Of a DNA stretch of 47,585 nucleotides, positions 17,055 to 26,433 are shown in pieces. The position numbers and the translations under genes were made by a program. The notes below the pieces were generated by a model, which did no database searches, was not told the DNA's origin, and saw only the letters and a list, made by a program, of their open reading frames with translations. Source of the DNA: Odoribacter sp036657595 (lineage in GTDB: Bacteria > Bacteroidota > Bacteroidia > Bacteroidales > Marinifilaceae). The stretch spans positions 1-47,585 of the forward strand of contig JAVXFZ010000014.1 of assembly GCA_036657595.1 (NCBI GenBank), written 5' to 3'. Within the stretch, counting starts at the first letter, position 1. Every line of letters starts with the position of its first letter.

Positions 17055-18314
17055 ATGAAAAGAATCTTCCTTTTAACGCTTTTATCCATACTAATTTTTA
17101 AGGGATATGGACAGGATAATATCGGCACGCCCTATTCTGTCTATGGTATTGGACTCCAGCCTGAAAATACAGGTCCCTATTCAGCAATGGGTGGCGTTGC
17201 AGCTGCTTTACGACACAAGAATAGTATCAATTATCTGAATCCGGCATCTTATACGGCATTAGACAGTAACCGATTTTATTTTCAGATGGGAATCACCGGT
17301 GAATATAGCTATTTATCTACCCACAAAGAAAATTCCAATTACCGGGTAGCACAAAATGCAGCGTTCAATATGGCATTTCGTTTGTATAAAAGCCTTTTCA
17401 TATCTGTTGGATTTACAGAGAAATCAGATATTGGCTATGACTTATTGTACACGAATATTATACCGGGTAGCAGTAATTCTTATTTTAATCAAAATATACA
17501 AGGCGAAGGTGGTCTAAACGATATTTATTTAGGCTTAGGCTGGAAATATAAAAATCTTTCTATCGGTCTTAATACTTCTTATGTATTTGGTAAAATAGAA
17601 AAACGGCAAACTCTTTCAGCGATGCTTGAAAACAGCTATATCATAAAAACAAGCGAAAATAATCGTATCCACGATGTCCTTTTTATGCCGGGTTTTCAAT
17701 ATACGGCTAAATTATCACCAAAATCTACCTTAAATTTAGGTACATCGTTCAATTTTACTCAGAAATTAGGAGCAAAAAAAGAATTTATTTCTTACAAGGT
17801 AAATTCAGGAACAGGCTCAAGCACGATGATGGAGGATCTCGTTACAAATAACGGATATATGAAATATCCATTTAGGATACTTAGTGGCTTTAGCTACTCC
17901 TATAAAAATCAATGGGAGGTTGCCGGAGATTATACTTTTCAGAAAATGTCCGCTTACGAAATATTCAAGGATAATCAGAAATTAAATGATTATCACAAAG
18001 GAGCTATCGGTTTGTCGTGGCAACCTGATGAATTGGGTCGTTATTGGTGGCAACGCAATAAATATATGATGGGAGGGTATTTCATCCAATCCGGTATTGA
18101 AATCAAAAACACCAATATTAATACGTATGCCTTAACTTTCGGTGCTCAAATTCCATTTACTCCTCCACGTAGCGGAGAACTTTTATTAGGAATAGCCTTT
18201 GATCTTGGCATACGCGGAACAGAAAAAAATGGCTTGATTCAAGAGAAATTTGCAAAACTCAGAGTCAATATCGCTTTTAAAGAGTTCTGGTTTATGAAGA
18301 GAAAGATTAACTAA
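17055..18314 (+). CDS. Outer membrane beta-barrel protein with FadL/PorV-like opening
   Basis: A 419-residue protein. The signal peptide (MKRIFLLTLLSILIFKGYGQ) fixes the start at ATG 17055; upstream in-frame codons overlap the DUF4270 gene. The mature N-terminus GTPYSVYGIG and AMGGVAAA is followed by YLNPASYTAL, resembling the NPA hatch motif of FadL and PorV-type barrels. The remainder alternates hydrophobic and polar residues with many aromatics, as in barrels. It is predicted to work with the DUF4270 lipoprotein immediately upstream. A terminator follows at 18326-18353. Confidence 0.8.
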   Translation: MKRIFLLTLLSILIFKGYGQDNIGTPYSVYGIGLQPENTGPYSAMGGVAAALRHKNSINYLNPASYTALDSNRFYFQMGITGEYSYLSTHKENSNYRVAQNAAFNMAFRLYKSLFISVGFTEKSDIGYDLLYTNIIPGSSNSYFNQNIQGEGGLNDIYLGLGWKYKNLSIGLNTSYVFGKIEKRQTLSAMLENSYIIKTSENNRIHDVLFMPGFQYTAKLSPKSTLNLGTSFNFTQKLGAKKEFISYKVNSGTGSSTMMEDLVTNNGYMKYPFRILSGFSYSYKNQWEVAGDYTFQKMSAYEIFKDNQKLNDYHKGAIGLSWQPDELGRYWWQRNKYMMGGYFIQSGIEIKNTNINTYALTFGAQIPFTPPRSGELLLGIAFDLGIRGTEKNGLIQEKFAKLRVNIAFKEFWFMKRKIN

Positions 18315-18325
18315 ACATTAACACG

Positions 18326-18360
18326 ATAAAACGATGCAAATGCATCGTTTTATTGTTTTT
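18326..18360 (+). terminator. Intrinsic terminator after the barrel gene
   Basis: A 13-bp stem (ATAAAACGATGCA at 18326-18338, complement at 18341-18353) with a 2-nt loop and a T-rich tail. Confidence 0.85.
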
Positions 18361-18365
18361 ATCTC

Positions 18366-18373
18366 TACCTTTG
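18366..18373 (+). promoter_or_regulatory. -7 promoter element for the TlpA-type gene
   Basis: TACCTTTG matches TAnnTTTG, 34 nt before the ATG and directly after the preceding terminator. Confidence 0.45.
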
Positions 18374-18407
18374 TGTTTGTTAATTTTTATCACAAATTCA
18401 TAAAATC

Positions 18408-19502
18408 ATGAAGAAAACTTTATTATCACTTGCTGTCATTGCAGTTTCTTTGTCAGCATGCAACACAACTCCCAAGTACACAATTAACGGTGTTGTTGAA
18501 GGCGAACAAACAGGCAATGTATATTTGGTTAAAAGTGCCGGAGAAGCAATGGACACCTTAGCCAAAGCAGCAATCGCTGAAGGTAAATTTGTTCTGACTG
18601 GAACGATTGATAGCCTTACCGATGCCTATATTATTATTGAAGGTAAAAGAGGTGGTACGCCAATTTTTGTTGAAAATGTAGCATACACAGCCACATTAAA
18701 TCCAGCAAGTCCAGCAGATAATAAAATCGAAGGTACTCCGAATCAAGCATTAGCAAATCAATATGCAGCTATTTCAAATGAAATGAGAAAGGGACAAGCA
18801 GCTCTTTACAAAGAATATAGCATAGCTTCACAAGGGAAGGATGAAGAGAAAATGCAACAGATTGAAGAACAATTCAATAAACTAAGCGAAGAAGCACAAA
18901 CGAAAGAAGCTGAATTAACAAAAGCAAACTCAGATTCATATATTGCTGCATATATGTTAGCCAGCAAAATGGGTAGTTACGAATCAGATGTATTGGTTGC
19001 AAAATTCGACGAATTAGGTGCCAATGCAAAAATTAGTGCTCCAGGTAAAAAAATTGCAGAAAGAATCCAAAAAGTAGCAACAGTTGCTGTTGGTCAAGTT
19101 GCACCTGATTTCACATTGAATACACCGGAAGGTCAACCTTTGGCTATGCATTCAATCAAAGCAAAAGTGAAAGTGCTTGATTTCTGGGCATCTTGGTGTG
19201 GTCCTTGCCGTGGAGAAAATCCGAACGTTGTAAAAGTATATAACGAATTTCACCCGAAAGGTCTTGAAATCCTAAGTATCTCTTTAGACAATGATAAAGA
19301 AGCTTGGTTGAAAGCTATTGAAGACGATAAATTAACTTGGAATCACGTATCAGACTTAAAAGGATGGCAGAGTGAAGCGGCTCAACTTTATGCCGTGAAT
19401 GGTATTCCTCACGTAATTGTTTTGGACGAAAACAATGTAATCGTAGCTAAAAATCTGAGAGGTGAAAAACTGAAAGAAAAAATCGCTGAGATGTTGAAAT
19501 AA
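18408..19502 (+). CDS. TlpA-type thiol-disulfide lipoprotein with DUF4369-like N-domain
   Basis: A 364-residue lipoprotein (LAVIAVSLSAC, lipid Cys about 18). Residues about 22-115 form the beta-rich DUF4369-like domain (YTINGVVEGEQTGNVYLV). A helical linker rich in Glu, Gln and Lys follows to about 210. A thioredoxin domain of the TlpA/ResA class occupies 225-364 with FWASWCGPCRGENP; the redox cysteines are at about 264 and 267, and the cis-proline is in GIPHVIVLD. It probably reduces or exchanges disulfides of envelope proteins. Monocistronic between two good terminators. Confidence 0.93.
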   Translation: MKKTLLSLAVIAVSLSACNTTPKYTINGVVEGEQTGNVYLVKSAGEAMDTLAKAAIAEGKFVLTGTIDSLTDAYIIIEGKRGGTPIFVENVAYTATLNPASPADNKIEGTPNQALANQYAAISNEMRKGQAALYKEYSIASQGKDEEKMQQIEEQFNKLSEEAQTKEAELTKANSDSYIAAYMLASKMGSYESDVLVAKFDELGANAKISAPGKKIAERIQKVATVAVGQVAPDFTLNTPEGQPLAMHSIKAKVKVLDFWASWCGPCRGENPNVVKVYNEFHPKGLEILSISLDNDKEAWLKAIEDDKLTWNHVSDLKGWQSEAAQLYAVNGIPHVIVLDENNVIVAKNLRGEKLKEKIAEMLK

Positions 19503-19523
19503 TTTAACATTGATTCATAAGGT

Positions 19524-19562
19524 ATAGAGGGCATTGATTGATCAATACCCTCTATTTTTTTT
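19524..19562 (+). terminator. Intrinsic terminator after the TlpA-type gene
   Basis: ATAGAGGGCATTGAT (19524-19538) pairs with ATCAATACCCTCTAT (19541-19555) with one mismatch, followed by T8. Confidence 0.88.
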
Positions 19563-19563
19563 G

Positions 19564-19571
19564 TACTTTTG
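19564..19571 (+). promoter_or_regulatory. -7 promoter element for the GH3 fusion gene
   Basis: TACTTTTG matches TAnnTTTG, 21 nt before the ATG at 19593. It excludes the longer in-frame start at 19569. Confidence 0.5.
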
Positions 19572-19592
19572 TTGTCTATTTTAAAAAAAGAT

Positions 19593-22583
19593 ATGAAACA
19601 AAGAATTATTTTTATAGTGGTATTTTTTATCCTATCTCCGAATTGTTTTTCAAAGGTCGTTTCTATCTACAATCAAGATCTTTCTTGGATAGACTCAACA
19701 CTCTATCATATGACCTTAAACGAAAAGATCGGACAACTCTTTATGGTTGCCGCTTACAGCAATCAAAGCATAGATAACGAAAATAAATTAGAAGAACAGA
19801 TTCATAAATATCATATTGGTGGCTTAATTTTTTTTCAAGGAGAACCTATTCGTCAGGTGAAATTAACCAACCGATATCAAAAAGCCTCTAAATATCCGTT
19901 ATTGATCGGAATGGATGCAGAACACGGCATCGGCTGGCGTCTCCATAATGCAATGGAATTTCCAAAAATGTTAACAAATGGAGCTATTCGAAATGACAGT
20001 TTAGTATATGATTTAGGAGCAACTATTGCAAATCATTGCCGAGAATTAGGTGTACATATCAATTTCGCCCCAGTCGTTGATATAAACAGCAATCCACGTA
20101 ATCCGATCATCGGTATGCGCTCATTTGGAGAACAGCCCCAAGAAGTCGTTCGGAAAGCGATAGCCTATATGCAAGGTTCATTATCACAAAATGTACTTCC
20201 AGTTATTAAGCATTTCCCGGGACACGGTGACACTGATTCTGATTCACATCATACACTTCCCTTTATTCGACATTCCCGTCAACGTTTAGATTCAATTGAG
20301 TTATATCCTTATTTGGAAATGATTAAAGCCCGTGTTCCAGCTGTTATGACATCACATCTAAATATACAAGCATTGGATAGTAGCGGAACTCCTGCATCTT
20401 TATCACCGATAATTATCAATCACTTGCTAAAAAAAGAATGGGGATTTGATGGACTTTGCTTTACAGACGCAATGAATATGAAAGGTGTGACTCAAAATAC
20501 TACTCCCGGCAAAGCAGAAGTGAAAGCTTTAATAGCCGGAAATGATATATTGCTTTTTCCGTCTAATCTTGAAAAAGCCATTTTAGAAATCAAAAAAGCT
20601 ATTAAAGAGGGAGAACTAAGTGAAGAGATCATCACACAGAAATGTCGAAAGATATTGACAGCAAAATATAGGTATGTATTACCTAATGTTTTCCCGTTAG
20701 AAACACCAGAACTATTGTCACGCATCAATACTCCCTCTGATTTAGCCTTAAAAGAAACTCTCTATAAAGAATCAATCACTCTGATAAAAAATAATGATTC
20801 ATTATTGCCATTAAAACGTTTAGATACTCTCCGAATTGCAAGCATCAACTTTGGTGAAAAAGAAATTAATCATTTTCAAAGAACTTTATGTCGTTATTCC
20901 AATGTTAGCCATTTTAACATAGAGGATGAATTATCAGAAGAAGATGTCAATAACTGGAAGAAAAAATTAAAAGCATATAACTGTATTATCCTATATAATA
21001 ACGCGTGTTCAAATTCTTCCAATAAAGAATTTGGATATTCTGCCTCTTTAAGACTATTAATACAAAAATTATCCGACAAAAGAATTATTTTATGCCATCC
21101 ACGGATTCCATACGGATTATCAAAATATATTAATTTACCTATTGATGCCATTCTACTTACTTACGAAAATCATTTATATGCCCAACAATATGCCGCACAA
21201 GGTATTTTTGGCGGTATAGCCATAAATGGGAAACTTCCTGTCAGCATCAATCCACAATATTCAGTAGGTAAAGGAATACAAACTCAGAAAACAAGATTGG
21301 GATATGAAACGCCGGAAATGTGCGGCATTGCCACTAATAAATTGTCACGCATTGACTCATTATGTGAAATGGCTATCCGCACACAGGCAACTCCCGGATG
21401 TCAGGTGTTGATAGCAAAAGATGGTAAGATCTTTTATAACAAAGCATTTGGCTATCATACCTATAAAAAAGAAGTAGTCAATTCAATCGATGACATTTAT
21501 GATATTGCCTCTGTAACAAAAATAACCTCAACACTTCCAGGAATTATGAAACTGTATGACAATCGAGAGATCTGTCTGGATGCACATTTATCCGATTATT
21601 ATCCACCACTGGAAAAGACAGACAAAAAAGACATCACAGTCAAAGAGGTATTGTGTCACAACGCAGGGTTAAAGACTTTTCTGCCCTTGTTTAGTGATGC
21701 TATTGATAAAAAATCTATACAAGGAAAGCTATTTACAAGTCAAAAGACCGCCAACAACACGCTCCGCCTGAAAGATCATTTATATATGAATTTGAATTAC
21801 CATTTCAAAGATAGCACCATCGCCATCACTCCGAAACCCGGCTACAAATACATTGTTCCCGGTTTATATATGTTCCCTAAGTATCAAGATAGCATTATAA
21901 ACACAATTTTACAGACACCTTTAAGTACAAAAAAGGAATATGCATATAGCGATCTTGGCTTCATTCTACTGAAGTTCGCCATAGAAAATATGACAGGAAA
22001 AACTTTGGATCAATATTGTAAAGAAGAATTTTATCATAAACTGGGTATGTATGATACCGATTTTCAAGCTTCCGAGCGATTAAATAAAGAACATATTGTC
22101 CCCTCTTGTGTAGATAAACTTTATAGAAAAATTGAAATATCCGGCAGCGTACACGATCCTACCGCAGCTATGTTAGGAGGAATTGCCGGACACGCCGGAC
22201 TTTTTTCTACTGCTGAAGATTTGGCTAAAATGTTAGAAATGTACTTAAACAAAGGTTCTTATGGAGGCGAATATTATTTTTCTCCGACAACCATTGATAC
22301 TTTTTCTACAAAAAATGACGCATTCCCACAAAACCGCAGAGGACTTGGTTTTGATAAACCGGAAGCGGATAGCACAAAGGTCAGTCCCAGTTGTTCTTGC
22401 GCCCCTCTTTCAAGTTACGGGCATACGGGATTTACCGGCATTATGGTTTGGTGCGATCCAACCAATCATTTGTTATACTTGTTTTTATCCAACCGCACTT
22501 ATCCTGATGAATTCAACAATAAACTCTCAGAAGAAAATATCCGCACTAAAATACAAGACATTATATATAAAGCAATCCAATAA
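19593..22583 (+). CDS. Bifunctional GH3 beta-N-acetylglucosaminidase / serine beta-lactamase-fold protein
   Basis: A 996-residue secreted fusion. Signal peptide at 1-20 (MKQRIIFIVVFFILSPNCFS). Residues about 30-350 are a NagZ-type GH3 barrel: KHFPGHGDTDSDSHHTLP near 206-223 carries the Asp-His dyad typical of GlcNAcases, and FTDAMNMKG near 290 the nucleophile Asp. A GH3 C-domain-like region follows to about 570. Residues about 590-996 are a class C beta-lactamase/DD-peptidase fold with SVTK (about 639-642), YSD in place of YxN, and HTG near 943. Likely role: trimming of peptidoglycan fragments in the periplasm. Both active sites look intact. Confidence 0.92.
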   Translation: MKQRIIFIVVFFILSPNCFSKVVSIYNQDLSWIDSTLYHMTLNEKIGQLFMVAAYSNQSIDNENKLEEQIHKYHIGGLIFFQGEPIRQVKLTNRYQKASKYPLLIGMDAEHGIGWRLHNAMEFPKMLTNGAIRNDSLVYDLGATIANHCRELGVHINFAPVVDINSNPRNPIIGMRSFGEQPQEVVRKAIAYMQGSLSQNVLPVIKHFPGHGDTDSDSHHTLPFIRHSRQRLDSIELYPYLEMIKARVPAVMTSHLNIQALDSSGTPASLSPIIINHLLKKEWGFDGLCFTDAMNMKGVTQNTTPGKAEVKALIAGNDILLFPSNLEKAILEIKKAIKEGELSEEIITQKCRKILTAKYRYVLPNVFPLETPELLSRINTPSDLALKETLYKESITLIKNNDSLLPLKRLDTLRIASINFGEKEINHFQRTLCRYSNVSHFNIEDELSEEDVNNWKKKLKAYNCIILYNNACSNSSNKEFGYSASLRLLIQKLSDKRIILCHPRIPYGLSKYINLPIDAILLTYENHLYAQQYAAQGIFGGIAINGKLPVSINPQYSVGKGIQTQKTRLGYETPEMCGIATNKLSRIDSLCEMAIRTQATPGCQVLIAKDGKIFYNKAFGYHTYKKEVVNSIDDIYDIASVTKITSTLPGIMKLYDNREICLDAHLSDYYPPLEKTDKKDITVKEVLCHNAGLKTFLPLFSDAIDKKSIQGKLFTSQKTANNTLRLKDHLYMNLNYHFKDSTIAITPKPGYKYIVPGLYMFPKYQDSIINTILQTPLSTKKEYAYSDLGFILLKFAIENMTGKTLDQYCKEEFYHKLGMYDTDFQASERLNKEHIVPSCVDKLYRKIEISGSVHDPTAAMLGGIAGHAGLFSTAEDLAKMLEMYLNKGSYGGEYYFSPTTIDTFSTKNDAFPQNRRGLGFDKPEADSTKVSPSCSCAPLSSYGHTGFTGIMVWCDPTNHLLYLFLSNRTYPDEFNNKLSEENIRTKIQDIIYKAIQ

Positions 22584-22766
22584 ACTAAATTCATAACCTA
22601 TGTACTTCTCAGTAAGCATTTAAAAATAAGATGCTTGTGAAATATTAAATGCCACAATAATTATTTGATGTCATTTTATTTTCCTCATCTTTTGCATTAA
22701 AGAAAAAAATCCGAATTTAGAATCATTCTAATGTAGCAAAACACTATAAAATTCAAGGAAAAAAGA

Positions 22767-22774
22767 TAATTTTG
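22767..22774 (+). promoter_or_regulatory. -7 promoter element of the fumarate reductase operon
   Basis: TAATTTTG matches TAnnTTTG, 45 nt before the first start. No clear -33 TTTG is seen. Confidence 0.4.
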
Positions 22775-22819
22775 CAGAAGAAGAGTGATTTAACCAGTTA
22801 TTAATAAATAGAACAAATT

Positions 22820-23512
22820 ATGAGTAATTTTTTGACTTCTTCGATCGGAAAAAAAGTCATCATGAGTTTATCGGGACTTTTTCTGATCTCGTTTCTTTGC
22901 GTCCACTTGGCGCTAAATCTACTGTTGGTCTTTGATAACAGCGGGGCATTATTTAATGAAGGTGCACATTTTATGGCAACCAATCCCCTGATCAAGATCG
23001 TCGAACCTATTTTAGCTTTAGGTTTTATAATCCACATTATTTGGGCTTCCATACTGACACTTCAGAATCAGAAAGCCCGTCCTGTCGGATATGCAAAATC
23101 GAGCCAAAGCGGAAATGCAACATGGGCTTCACGCAATATGTTCATTTTAGGAGGTATGGTGCTGATTTTTTTGGCCATTCACCTTTACAATTTTTGGTGG
23201 AATATTAAATTTCCCTCTTTGGGCACACCTTTGGCTACAACTATCGTAGGCGGGACAGAAATGGAAGACACCTATTCTTTAGTTGCAGGTCTTTTTCAAT
23301 CAAGTATTCTTTACTGCCTCCTTTATATTTTAGGCGCAATTTTCGTTGGTCTTCATATCACTCACGGATTTTGGTCAGCCTTTCAGACAATCGGTTTCTC
23401 TAATGATATTTGGAGAAAACGCTTGGAATGTGCGGCTTATTTTTTCGCCATTGTTTTTGCCGTCGGTTTCAGTATCATCCCATTGTATTTTATAGCAGGA
23501 TTAGGAAACTAA
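22820..23512 (+). CDS. frdC: Fumarate reductase / succinate dehydrogenase cytochrome b subunit
   Basis: A 230-residue integral membrane protein with five hydrophobic helices (for example VIMSLSGLFLISFLCVHLAL and LIKIVEPILALGFIIHIIWA). Conserved histidines in the helices (VHLALNL, FIIHIIW, AIHLYNF, GLHITHGFW) fit a di-heme cytochrome b of the Wolinella/Bacteroidetes type. It oxidises menaquinol and passes electrons to FrdB. First gene of a three-gene operon, with 78 nt to frdA and 82 nt between frdA and frdB. Confidence 0.95.
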   Translation: MSNFLTSSIGKKVIMSLSGLFLISFLCVHLALNLLLVFDNSGALFNEGAHFMATNPLIKIVEPILALGFIIHIIWASILTLQNQKARPVGYAKSSQSGNATWASRNMFILGGMVLIFLAIHLYNFWWNIKFPSLGTPLATTIVGGTEMEDTYSLVAGLFQSSILYCLLYILGAIFVGLHITHGFWSAFQTIGFSNDIWRKRLECAAYFFAIVFAVGFSIIPLYFIAGLGN

Positions 23513-23590
23513 ACGCCATAAAATTGCAGATCATAAAATTAAAAAGATGACTGCAAATATCTGAAAAATTAAAAATTAAAATTATTTATT

Positions 23591-25531
23591 ATGTCAGTAA
23601 TAGATGCAAAAATACCAGCCGGACCGTTGAAAGACAAGTGGTCGAACCACAAAGCTCATATCGGAGTTGTCAGCCCGGCAAATAAAAAGAAATTAGATGT
23701 TATTATTGTAGGAACAGGTTTAGCTGGAGGTTCTGCAGCAGCCAGTTTAGCAGAATTAGGCTATAACGTAACCGCTTTCTGTTATCAAGATTCCCCACGA
23801 CGTGCGCACTCTATCGCAGCACAAGGAGGTATCAATGCTGCCAAGAATTATCCGAATGATAATGACTCCGTATTCCGTTTATTTTACGAAACCATTAAAG
23901 GCGGTGATTACCGGGCACGCGAAGGAAACGTATACCGTTTGGCAGAAGTAAGCAATGCGATCATCGATCAATGCGTAGCACAGGGTGTACCCTTTGCCCG
24001 TGAATATGGTGGTTTACTTGCCAACCGTTCTTTCGGTGGTGCATTGGTAAGCCGCACATTCTATGCCCGTGGTCAAACCGGTCAGCAATTATTATTAGGA
24101 TGTTACGGAGCAATGAATCGCCAAATAGAAGCCGGAAAAATAAAAATGTACAATCGTCACGAAGTGTTGGATGTTGTCATTATAGATGGGAAAGCAAAAG
24201 GTGTTATCGCGCGTGACCTCATCACTGGAAAAATAGAACGTTTCGGAGCACACGCAGTTGTATTAGCAAGCGGTGGTTACGGTAATGTCTTTTTCTTATC
24301 AACCAATGCAATGGGATGTAATGCAGGTGCAGCTTGGCAAGCTTATAAACGCGGTGCATTTTTCGGTAATCCTTGTTTTGTACAAATTCACCCAACTTGT
24401 ATACCTGTTCACGGCGATCAGCAAAGCAAATTGACATTAATGTCAGAATCACTCCGTAACGACGGACGTGTCTGGACACCCAAAAAAATAGAGGACGCCA
24501 AAGCATTACAAGCAGGTACTAAAAATCCAAATGATATTCCTGATGAAGATCGTGACTTTTATTTGGAACGTCGCTACCCAGCATTCGGGAACCTTGTTCC
24601 CCGTGACGTTGCTTCACGTGCTGCAAAGGAAAGATGTGATGCAGGATTTGGTGTCAACAATACCGGTAAAGCCGTATTCCTTGATTTCAAATATGCCATC
24701 GCACAATTAGGACACGACACGATCGAAAAACGTTATGGAAACCTTTTCCAAATGTATGAAAAAATTACAGCCGTTGATCCCTATAATAATCCTATGATGA
24801 TTTATCCGGCTATCCACTATTCAATGGGAGGTCTTTGGGTAGATTATAACCTGATGACCACTATTCCTGGATTGTATGCTATCGGCGAATGTAATTTCTC
24901 AGATCACGGCGCAAATCGTCTTGGAGCCTCTGCTTTGATGCAGGGATTGGCTGACGGATATTTCATCCTGCCATATACCATCGGCGATTATCTGGCAAAA
25001 GATATTCAAACACCTAAAATCAATACCGCAACTCCCGAATTTGATGAAGCTGAAAAGCATGTAACCGATCGTCTACAACGCTTATTCAATATTAAGGGAA
25101 GTAAATCTCCAGATCATTTTCATAAAGAACTGGGACATATTATGTGGAATTATATCGGTATGGCACGTGAAGCGGAAGGATTGAAAAAAGCGATACAGCT
25201 CATAGCTGAACTTAAACAGGAATTCTACAAAGATCTACGTATTACCGGCGAATTTACAGCAATGAATAATGAACTGGAAAAGGCAGCTCGCGTAGCAGAC
25301 TTTATTGAATTAGCAGACCTGATGGCACACGATGCTCTCGACCGAAATGAATCGTGTGGTGGACACTGTCGTCTGGAATCGGTGACGCCTGAAGGTGAAG
25401 CCAAACGTGACGATGAACATTACAAATATGTATCCGTATGGGAATATCAAGGTGATGATAAAACTCCAGAATTACATAAGGAAGAACTTACATTTGAAAA
25501 TGTCGAACTTACACAACGCTCTTATAAATAA
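23591..25531 (+). CDS. frdA: Fumarate reductase / succinate dehydrogenase flavoprotein subunit
   Basis: A 646-residue flavoprotein. FAD-binding Rossmann motif VIIVGTGLAGGSAAASLAEL is at about 37-56; RRAHSIAAQGGINAAKNY carries the region of covalent FAD attachment (His); the active site includes FVQIHPTCIP and the DHGANRLGASAL loop. The size and layout fit the long Wolinella/Bacteroidetes subunit. In anaerobic Bacteroidales it makes succinate from fumarate as the end of anaerobic respiration. It is the middle gene of the operon. Confidence 0.96.
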   Translation: MSVIDAKIPAGPLKDKWSNHKAHIGVVSPANKKKLDVIIVGTGLAGGSAAASLAELGYNVTAFCYQDSPRRAHSIAAQGGINAAKNYPNDNDSVFRLFYETIKGGDYRAREGNVYRLAEVSNAIIDQCVAQGVPFAREYGGLLANRSFGGALVSRTFYARGQTGQQLLLGCYGAMNRQIEAGKIKMYNRHEVLDVVIIDGKAKGVIARDLITGKIERFGAHAVVLASGGYGNVFFLSTNAMGCNAGAAWQAYKRGAFFGNPCFVQIHPTCIPVHGDQQSKLTLMSESLRNDGRVWTPKKIEDAKALQAGTKNPNDIPDEDRDFYLERRYPAFGNLVPRDVASRAAKERCDAGFGVNNTGKAVFLDFKYAIAQLGHDTIEKRYGNLFQMYEKITAVDPYNNPMMIYPAIHYSMGGLWVDYNLMTTIPGLYAIGECNFSDHGANRLGASALMQGLADGYFILPYTIGDYLAKDIQTPKINTATPEFDEAEKHVTDRLQRLFNIKGSKSPDHFHKELGHIMWNYIGMAREAEGLKKAIQLIAELKQEFYKDLRITGEFTAMNNELEKAARVADFIELADLMAHDALDRNESCGGHCRLESVTPEGEAKRDDEHYKYVSVWEYQGDDKTPELHKEELTFENVELTQRSYK

Positions 25532-25613
25532 TTGACGATATAGATGGATGATTTCGATTTCCCGAGTAATAGAAATACGTAAATTATCCATCAAAATCAT
25601 AAATACAACAGTT

Positions 25614-26375
25614 ATGGCAGATAAAATATTAAAAGAACTGACACTTAAGATTTGGCGGCAAAAGAACGCTAAATCAAAAGGCGGGTTTGAAACATACAAA
25701 ATCCACGATATCTCTACCGGCACCTCATTCCTTGAAATGCTGGATATTTTGAATGAGCAATTAGTCAGCGAAAATAAAGAACCGGTAGCATTCGACCACG
25801 ATTGCCGAGAAGGAATTTGTGGCACTTGTAGTTTATTTGTTGATGGCCGTGCACACGGACCAGACAATGATGTAACGACTTGTCAACTCCATATGCGTCG
25901 CTTTGAAGATGGTGCAACCATTACCATTGAACCCTGGCGCAGCGGAGCTTTCCCAGTTATTAAAGACTTGATTGTTGACCGTAAGGCTTATGACAAAATT
26001 TTACAGGCAGGTGGTTATGTATCGGTAAATACTGGTGGTATACCAGATGCAAATGCTATTCCTATTGCCAACGACAACGCTGAGGAAGCTATGGACGCAG
26101 CTGCTTGTATAGGATGCGGAGCGTGTGCGGCAACCTGTAAAAATTCTTCAGCGATGCTTTTCGTTGCTGCCAAAGTGTCTCAGTTGGCTCTTCTTCCACA
26201 AGGTAAAATTGAAGCAGCACGTCGCGCCAAAGCAATGGTTGCAAAAATGGATGAACTCGGATTTGGTAACTGTACAAACACAGGAGCTTGTGAAATGGAA
26301 TGTCCCAAGAGCATTTCAATTGCCCACATTGCCCGTCTGAACCGCGAATTTCTGAAAGCTAAATTGCAGGATTAA
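25614..26375 (+). CDS. frdB: Fumarate reductase / succinate dehydrogenase iron-sulfur subunit
   Basis: A 253-residue protein carrying the electron path from heme to FAD. The [2Fe-2S] cysteines are in FDHDCREGICGTCSLF plus a fourth in VTTCQLH; the second domain has CIGCGACAATCKNS and CTNTGACEMECPKSI for the [4Fe-4S] and [3Fe-4S] clusters. I use ATG 25614 (MADKILKEL); the longer in-frame start at 25548 adds 22 non-conserved residues. A strong terminator follows immediately. Confidence 0.96.
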   Translation: MADKILKELTLKIWRQKNAKSKGGFETYKIHDISTGTSFLEMLDILNEQLVSENKEPVAFDHDCREGICGTCSLFVDGRAHGPDNDVTTCQLHMRRFEDGATITIEPWRSGAFPVIKDLIVDRKAYDKILQAGGYVSVNTGGIPDANAIPIANDNAEEAMDAAACIGCGACAATCKNSSAMLFVAAKVSQLALLPQGKIEAARRAKAMVAKMDELGFGNCTNTGACEMECPKSISIAHIARLNREFLKAKLQD

Positions 26376-26405
26376 AAAAGAGCCGCCTCAGGGCGGCTTT
26401 TTTTA
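26374..26405 (+). terminator. Intrinsic terminator of the fumarate reductase operon
   Basis: GC-rich stem AGCCGCC (26381-26387) / GGCGGCT (26392-26398) with a 4-nt loop and a run of seven T. Confidence 0.92.
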
Positions 26406-26433
26406 TATAATATAAAAAGGCTTTTTATTTGCA

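Noticed and set aside
25548..25613. N-terminal extension of the iron-sulfur subunit
   Set aside because: The additional 22 residues are not typical of the family, and ATG 25614 gives the normal N-terminus.
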